A stretch of 64,000 bases of DNA. Source: Halichoerus grypus (taxonomy: Eukaryota > Chordata > Mammalia > Carnivora > Phocidae). Both the position numbers and the translations under genes were made by a program. The DNA is taken from contig NC_135715.1 in assembly GCF_964656455.1 (NCBI RefSeq), positions 82,748,414 to 82,812,413 on the forward strand, given 5' to 3'. The notes beneath the pieces were generated by a model that was not told the origin of the DNA, ran no database searches, and saw only the letters and a program-made list of their open reading frames with translations. Positions within the stretch are counted from its first letter, which is position 1; every line of letters begins with the position of its first letter. This document shows, in pieces, positions 57,335 through 64,000 of this stretch.

Positions 57335-58720
57335 TTACAACAGCTTTATTGAGATATGATTTATACACCGTAAAATTTACCCTTTTAAAGTGGACAATTC
57401 TGTGTTTTTTTTAGTATATTCACAGAATTGTGCAACCTTCACATAGTTAGTTCTGATTTTAAAACATTTTTGTCCTTTCTATTAAAAACCCTATATTTAC
57501 TAGCAACCACTTAGTGTCCTATTTACTCTATTTTCTGTCTCTAAAGATTTTCCTATTCTGGACATTTCGTATTAATAGAATCATATAATATATGGTTTTT
57601 TGTGACCAGCTTCCATTAAGCAGTGTAATGTTTTCAGTTTCATCCATGGTGTCACATGTATCAGTATTGCATTCCTTTTTATGACTGAATAATATTCTAC
57701 TCTGTAGTCGTATCACATCTCATTTATTCATTCATAAGCTGATGAACATCTGAGTAGCTTTCACTTTTTCTTAGCTTTTACTTTTTGACTGCTATGAATA
57801 ATGTTGCTATGAATATTCATGTACCAGTTTTTGTTTGGATGTATGTCTTCATTTTTTTTTAGGTGTATACTTAGAAGTGGAATTCTAGACCATATGGAAA
57901 CTCTGTTTAACATTTTGAGGAAGTGTCAAACTTTTTCAAAACAGTTGCACCTTCATACAGTCTCACTAATGATGTATGAATGTTCCAATTTCTCCACATC
58001 CTTACCAACACTTTTTATTATAGCCATCCTAGTGGGTATAAAATGATATCTCCTTGCAATTTTGATTTGCATTTCCCTGATGACTAATGATGTTGAGCAT
58101 CTTTTCATATGCTTATTGATCACTTAGAGGAATACCTACTAAAATCTTTGTGCTTTTTAAATTTGAGTTTTATCTTTTTATTGCTGTAGTTCTTTGCATA
58201 TTTTGGATACTAGACCTTTATCAGATATCTATTTTGCAAATAATTACTCTCATTCTGCAGGTTGTCTTTTCACTTTTTTGATAGTGTTCTTTGAAGTGCA
58301 GAAGTTTTTCATTTTGATGACATCCAATTTATCTATCTTTTCTTTTATTATTGTGCTTTTGTCATCATATATAAGAAACCATTGCCTAACCCAAGTTCAT
58401 AAAGATTTACTACTATGCTTTCTTTTAAAGGTTTTGTTGTTTTATGCATTTATGTCTGTCATCCATTTAGAGTTAATTTTTACATGTGACATGAGGTAGG
58501 GATCCAACTTCATTCTTTTGAATGTGAATATCTGGTTGTCACAGTGCTGTTTGTTGAAAAGATTTTCCCTTATTGAATTATCTTGGCATGCTTGCCAAAA
58601 ATCAATTGACCATAAATTAAGAATTTATTTCTGGCCTCCATTTGATTCCATTTATTTATGTATCTCTACTTAATGCCAATACCATGGTGTCTTGATTACC
58701 ATGGCTTTGTGGTAGTTTTA

Positions 58721-58901
58721 AAGATTCTATTTATTTATTTATTTGATAGAGAGAAGGGGGAGGAGCAGAGAGAGGGGGACAAGCAGACTCCATGCTGAGC
58801 ACAGAGTCCAACGTGGGGCTCAGTTCCACGACCCTGAGATCATGACCTGAGCCAAAATCAGGAGTCAGACTCTTAACCAACTGAGCCACCCAAGTGCCCC
58901 A
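58721..58901 (-). mobile_element. Carnivore SINE
   Basis: Perfect 17-bp target-site duplications GCTTTGTGGTAGTTTTA at 58704-58720 and 58902-58918. Confidence 0.93.
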
Positions 58902-59059
58902 GCTTTGTGGTAGTTTTAGAATCAGGCAGTGTGAATCCTCCAAATTGTTTATTATCTTTCAAGATCTCTTTGGTTATTCTGGGTCCCTGAACTTCCATAT
59001 AAACTGTAGGATCAGCTTGTCAATTTCTGACAAAAAAAAAAAAAGAGCTGGGATATTTT

Positions 59060-59239
59060 AAAAGAGATTTTATTTATGTATTTGAGAGAGAGAGAGAGCA
59101 TGAGCAGGGGAAGGGGCAGAGGAAGAAGCAGACTCCCCACTGAGCAGGGAGCCCAACGTGGACCTTGATCCCAGGATCCTGGGATCATGACCTGAGCCAA
59201 AGACAGATGCTTAACCAACTGAGCCATCCAGGCGCCCAT
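59060..59239 (-). mobile_element. Carnivore SINE
   Basis: Near-perfect duplications AGCTGGGATATTTTA (59045-59059) and AGCTGGGATTTTA (59240-59252). The next SINE begins directly after the second copy. Confidence 0.9.
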
Positions 59240-59252
59240 AGCTGGGATTTTA

Positions 59253-59461
59253 AAAAAAAAATTTTTTTTTTTTTGAGAGAGAGAACGCGCATGCACGAGT
59301 GGGGGTGGGGGGTGGGCAGAGGGAGCGATAGAGAGAATCCCAAACAGGCTCCATGCACATCGAGAAGCCTGATGTGGGGCTTGACCTCATGACCCTGAGA
59401 CCATGACCTGAGCCAAAATCAAGAGTCAGATGCTTAACTGACTGAGCCACCCAGACACCCC
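59253..59461 (-). mobile_element. Carnivore SINE, diverged
   Basis: T-rich tail, then a body with unusual CpG-containing and G-run sequence ('gaacgcgcatgcacgagtgg', 'gggtggggggtgggcagagg') and the head 'gagccacccagacacccc'. More diverged than its neighbours; no clear duplication of its own. Confidence 0.85.
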
Positions 59462-59492
59462 CTGAGAGTTTGATAGGGATTGTGTCGAATCT

Positions 59493-59682
59493 TTTTTTTT
59501 TTTTAAGATTTTATTTATTTATTTGACAGACAGCAAGAGAGCACAAGCAGGGAGAGCAGAAGAGGGAAAGGGAGAAGCAGGCTCCCTGCTCGAGTCCAAT
59601 GCGGGGCTCCATCCCAGGACCCTGGGATCATGACCTGAGCCGAAGACAGATGCTTAATCAATTGAGCCACCCAGGCGCCCCA
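59493..59682 (-). mobile_element. Carnivore SINE
   Basis: Duplications GATTGTGTCGAATCT (59478-59492) and GATTGTGTTGAATCT (59683-59697). The single difference is a CpG transition. Confidence 0.93.
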
Positions 59683-59793
59683 GATTGTGTTGAATCTATG
59701 GATCATTTGGGGGAGTACGGACATCTTAATATTAAGTGTTTTAACTCATGAACATGGGCATCTTTCCATTTATTTAGGTCTGTAATTTTTTTC

Positions 59794-59974
59794 TTTTTTT
59801 AAAAAGATTTTATTTATTTGTTGAGAGAGAGAGAGCACAAGCAGGGGGAGTGGCAGAGGGAGAAGCAGGCTGCCCACTGAGCAAAGAGCCTGATGCAGGA
59901 CTCGATCCCAGGACCTTGGGATCATGACCTGAGCTGAAAGCAGACGATTAGCGACTGAGCCATTCAGGTGTCCC
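59794..59974 (-). mobile_element. Carnivore SINE
   Basis: Head 'gagccattcaggtgtccc'. Imperfect duplications TGTAATTTTTTTC (59781-59793) and TATAATTTTTTC (59975-59986). Confidence 0.88.
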
Positions 59975-60075
59975 TATAATTTTTTCAGCAATGTTTTGTA
60001 GTTGTCAGTGCACAGGTCTTGTGCGTCTTTTTGTTAAATTATCCCTGAGTATTTTCTTCTTTTTGATGCGAGGCA

Positions 60076-60955
60076 GCTAATTTTTAAGGAAAGAAAGCAG
60101 AGAGAGACAAAATGATTCTCCAAAATCTAAAATATAAAAGAAGCAAGGAGATGGGAAGAAATTCATTTTCACTACAATCATTGGAGTTTCATGATGTTGA
60201 CCAACCATAGGCTGGATTCTGGAATCCAGGTTGTCCGTGCCACCATCCTGCCCTCATCATTCAACATTTTTTCAGGGAATGAGAGGTCAGTTACCTGTGT
60301 CCTCCACCATATGGTTCATCATCTTACTCTCAAGCCAGGAAATACAAATAATTGTTTGATTTTTTAAAGAACATTTTAATTCCATTCCTTCATCATTTGG
60401 TGTATACTAAGTGCCCTATCTGTGCTAGGAGCTGATGGCACAACAAATAACTTCTAAATAGTCCCTGCCTTCAGGGAGCTGAGGGCCACTGGGAAGACAA
60501 CCACTGGGAGACAGTGATACCCAAGGAGGAAAGTGATTTGATGGAGGAATGCACACAGGGGTGCTGAACCTCCAGAACGGCACAGTCAGTGATACTCTTC
60601 AGAAGTTTCCAGGAGGTCCCAACCTACATCTTGAAGGATAAGGATAATAGCACTGGATGCAGGCCCAGGGATGTCAGGTCATGAGCCGAGGCATGGAGAT
60701 GGGCAGGCATGGCAGGTTGGGTTAAGGAAATACAAGTTCCTTAGTGCAGAGAAGATGGGGAATTGTGCACAAGAGCAGACAGTGAGGTGGGAGGGTCCTA
60801 TTTTCTCTGCTTCATTGGAGAATCTTCCTGTTTTCTTGAGGGGGTGGTGCCCATATGTTTCCTGAAACCTCATCTTGGGGTGGAAGGGACTGATCAGTGT
60901 AAAGAACTGATAAATTTCAGTTTTCCCAGAAGATAAATTTTTTTAAAGAGAATTT
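60076..60955. other. Unique sequence, no gene seen
   Basis: No repeat signature or coding frame that I can support. The overlapping + and - open frames at 60671-60873 are mirror readings of the same DNA. Confidence 0.45.
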
Positions 60956-62825
60956 TGTTTATTTGGTACTACTTAAAAGATACCAAAACACATAAAGATT
61001 GCACAGTTGATACCTGTGTGCCCACCACTAGCTTAAGAAATAAAACATTGCTCTCATATACTCCACCCCAACTGCCTATACCTCCTTCCATCCAGCGTAA
61101 CCACCATCCTGAATTTGGTATTTATTGTTAGCCCCATGCATCCCTTTATATTTTCATTCAATATAGATTAATTCTTAAACTATATTCTGTCCTTGTGGTT
61201 TGCAATTTGTATATTTTGCATATATGGCATCATTCTGAAGAAATTCCTGTGCAATTTGCTTTTCTCACTCAAATTTAAGTCTCTGATGCTCATCCATGGT
61301 TAAGTACACTTCTGGTGCATGTATTTCCCCTCTGTAATACCCCATTTTTAGAGTGTCCCACAATCTGTTCTTTGATTGCTGGTCCTTTCATTTGCTTACA
61401 ATTCTTTGTTCTTTCAAGCGCTGCAGGGAACAACTTGGCTGTTTCTGATGTACAGACAGCCATTCCTTCAAGATAGAGGCTTTCAAACAGTTTTTTACTG
61501 TGATCTGCAGAGGAATATTGGCTTTATATTTTAACTCAGTACACATAGGTTTACAAGAATTCTATGAAATAATGTTTGCTCTACCTTCAGTGCACTATTG
61601 ATACTTTTAATTCTATTCTATTTCATTTTTGGATGTTGGCCTTGACCCTTTGAACTAGGTTCATGACCAGAGGGATGCCTTATTCTCACTTTTCTATTCA
61701 TTGGACTGGAACTGCTGGGTGTGAGGAGTGTATCCCCCAATTCATCTGCCAAATGGCCCTCCTCTTGGCAGTGATGGGCCCTGCTTCCAACAGTGAACAG
61801 GACTTCCATATTGTCAGAAATTTTTGTTCGGGGCCATCTGGTGGGTATAAAATAGTATTTCATTGTGATTTTACTTGGCATTTCTCTGTGATTAATGAGA
61901 CAAAGCATCTTTTCACATTCTTCTGGGCAGTCCGCACTTCCTCTTCTGTGAAATGCCTTTTCATGTCTCTTACCCAAAAATTTTTCTATGTTTTTCTTAT
62001 TGATTTGTGCAACTTCATTATCCATTCTGTATACTAATCTATTCTTTTCTCCCTGTCGATGGGCTTTTTGTTTTTGTTGCTGTTTTTTATGATGTTGTCA
62101 AATTCCTATATGATTTACACTTTTGGGTTGTGTTTATGAAATCCTTACAGTAAGCTCATAAATATAGTCTCCTGCAAATTTTTCTAAAGTTTTAAATGTT
62201 TTATTTCCATTTTTAGGTCTTTAGCCCATTGGCAATTTATTTTTGTTTATGGTTTAAAACAAAGATCCAATTTTATTTCATTTTCCATATGGATAACAAA
62301 TTGCTCTGGCCAATTGATTTCTCAGCCCACACTTTGCCCACTGATCTGCAAGATCTGTTATAAAAACTGAATTTCCACCCATGGGAAGGTCTGCTGCTGC
62401 TGGGTGCACTATTACACTGCATGGTCAGTTTGTAATTCTCTGTACCAAAGCCATCCTGTTGTAATTATTACAGCTTTATGACATCTTGACTATTGGTTGG
62501 GCAATATTTCCTGTCTTCTTCTTTACTCTCATAATTGTCTTAGCTCACTGCTCTTCCATATAAATTGTACAGTCAGTTTGACAAGTCCATTCTCCCATTA
62601 CCCCTCCCTAAAGCTGCTCAGACTGTATTAGTATTACAGTGATTCTACATGAATTTGAGGAGAACTGACATTTTTCACATATATTACTCCATTTTCTTTC
62701 ATGTCTTTCCAAAATTTTTTCAATTTTCTCTGTTAGAGACTGCATGCATTTTACTTTTATTCATAGGGCCCTTATATATTTTGTCCCTATTATAAATGAA
62801 ATCTTTTAAAAATACATATCCAAGG
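60956..62825 (-). mobile_element. Ancient L1 (L1ME-like) 3' half
   Basis: 3' UTR words 'gtaaccaccatcctgaattt' and 'atatggcatcattctgaaga', late ORF2 words 'attgtgattttacttggcat' and 'tgtttatggtttaaaacaaa', and an end near 'agggcccttatatattttg'. Highly diverged; the frames at 61618-62037 are remnants or chance. Confidence 0.6.
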
Positions 62826-63748
62826 TTTTCTTGCTAGGGCGTTTTCATGTTAATAGGGCTCAAACGTTACAGTGTGAAGAACTGCCTGGTTTGTATGGCT
62901 GGGCAGCTCTGCCTCCTACTGCATTGGGAACCCAAAAGGCCAGGCCATCCTCTATCCCAGCTGCCATCCCTTCCTTCCTGCTCAGCCACCGGGGGCACCC
63001 TCCCAACAGCCTGACTGTTGACTTTTCTGAGCTGTAACTGGTTAAAAACTTTACATTGGGTCATTGATTCAGCATGAGGACTGCAGCTCCCCAATGCCTC
63101 CAGGTGCTAAGCTGTAATCAAGGGGGCAAAAGGCAGGTTTTCCAAGAGTGAGACAGGTTCTGGGAAGACAGTGCAGTCAGAGCCATCTAGGTGTAACCTC
63201 ACAGGCTGTGGGGCAGAGTAAGAACACTATGGGGCAAAGTGCCAACCAACAAGCTGTGTGCCCTTCCTACCTTCTCTAAGCAGAGGGCTAGGATCACCAA
63301 CATCCTGGTCTGACTGAACATAATGACATTTCCTAGGATGCAGAACTTTCAGTGCTCAAACTGGGAATTCTAGGCAAACTGGGACAAGCTGGCAAGTGGT
63401 GCCCCGACAAGGGACATATGCTGAACAAGATGAGTCCACAAGACTTGCTACAAAATCTGTGCAAAGCCTTGCAAAACGGGACCCTTTGTGACTGCTAGGT
63501 TGCACCCTGTAAGGTCGGCCCTGTTTGCTAGAAGTGTGTCAGTTCATGGGAGGTAGATGGGGTAGTGTAAACCCCACACTGAGATGAATGGGAGCAGGAC
63601 TGCAGAAAGAGCCAGTCCACAATGATGGGCCACAGGCAGCTGCAGCATGCCTCTCTAGAACCTTCACTGGCTCCTCATTCCTTCAGTCTACGCTTATCTC
63701 CCCAGTCCTTCCCACAATGTTCAGGCCTATCTTTTCATTTGCTAGGTC
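62826..63748. other. Unique sequence, no gene seen
   Basis: Moderate GC and no young repeats. No coding, tRNA or CpG signal found. Confidence 0.4.
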
Positions 63749-64000
63749 AGTGGTTCTCACACTTTAGTAAGCAACAGAATCAGAAGAATATATTACAGAG
63801 GCTGTATCTGGCCCCCAATTCCTAAAATACTTTCTGGTTCTTTGCAAAAAGTTTGCTGACTTTGGCCTAAGAGGTGGTTCAAACTTGAGCACATCAGAAT
63901 CTTCTGGAGGGCTTGTTACAGCACCATTGTTGGCTCCACCCTAGAATTTGAGGAGAGGTGGACTACCTGGTTAGCACTACATGCTGACCTTGGCCATCAG
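63749..64000 (+). mobile_element. MER5A-like hAT element with a nested old repeat (runs off window)
   Basis: 'cagtggttctcacactttag' at 63750 is the MER5A terminal motif and 'cttctggagggcttgttaca' (63901-63920) continues it. Between them (about 63800-63865) lies 'tgcaaaaagtttgctgactt', which resembles the end of the repeat type seen at 55060-55255. This suggests one old DNA transposon inserted in another. Confidence 0.6.

Larger units (their letters stand above)
57335..60075 (-). mobile_element. Ancient L1 (L1M type) hosting four SINEs
   Basis: 3' end 'acaacagctttattgagata' and 'cacagaattgtgcaaccttc' at 57340-57440, then decayed ORF2 leftward to about 60070. SINEs occupy 58721-58901, 59060-59239, 59253-59461, 59493-59682 and the last at 59794-59974 (one pair nested tail to head). 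All run in the same - orientation as the L1. Confidence 0.78.

Noticed and set aside
61618..62037. 135- and 124-codon overlapping frames
   Set aside because: They are opposite-strand readings of the same old L1 DNA.
1..64000. CRISPR arrays, phage, operons, tRNA or rRNA genes, novel immune system
   Set aside because: The sequence is a mammalian chromosome region. Short repeats are microsatellites or retroelements, and the tRNA-like boxes belong to SINE heads.
1..64000. Endogenous retrovirus or LTR elements
   Set aside because: I found no gag, protease or envelope-like frames and no LTR pair; all reverse-transcriptase similarity is of the L1 type.

Overview
This is mammalian nuclear DNA, almost certainly from a caniform carnivore. 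The tRNA-derived SINEs carry the carnivore head 'GGCGCCTGGGTGGCTCAG' and the AAATAAATAAAATCTT tail. Their bodies look like the bear, seal or mustelid type rather than the dog SINEC_Cf type. The young L1s have the carnivore L1 5' end (GGGAGGAGCAAGATGG) and 3' end (GCACTGGGTGTTATATGCAA). There are no operons, phage, CRISPR arrays or prokaryotic genes.

The only protein-coding gene I can support is AMER3 (FAM123C), on the + strand. It has a probable non-coding first exon in a CpG island (about 17.4-17.85 kb, donor GTAAGT at 17847), a 5.3 kb intron, and a second exon holding the whole reading frame (23132-25567, 811 codons). An AATAAA lies at 26198. The C-terminus stops about 50 residues early compared with human AMER3, and the lost tail is still readable downstream in other frames.

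The gene sits in a low-repeat island of about 14 kb (roughly 14.9-28.6 kb) that holds only ancient MIR-like pieces, one carnivore SINE at its left edge and a U6 pseudogene. Both flanks are built almost entirely of nested LINE-1 and SINE insertions. From 0 to 14.9 kb there are old L1M or HAL1-like pieces, two inverted L1s that share a nearly identical 1.02 kb tract, a SINE pair, and a composite L1 with a 5' inversion. From 28.6 to 41.5 kb there is a stack of + strand L1s of several ages. From 41.8 to 55.0 kb an ancient, nearly full-length L1 on the - strand is split by a SINE, a 5'-truncated L1 and a 7.2 kb full-length L1 (45161-52350) with a perfect 23-bp target-site duplication. From 57.3 to 62.8 kb there are old L1s and a run of four same-orientation SINEs.

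I found no new gene system. The items most worth a second look are the sharply bounded inverted near-identity between two L1s (3481-4502 and 5880-6920), the eroded AMER3 C-terminus, the twin-primed and recombined L1 at 11.2-13.8 kb, and the repeated 5' region and antisense ORF of the full-length L1. Coordinates of old repeats are approximate. Family names for ancient repeats come from recalled consensus sequences, not from a search.
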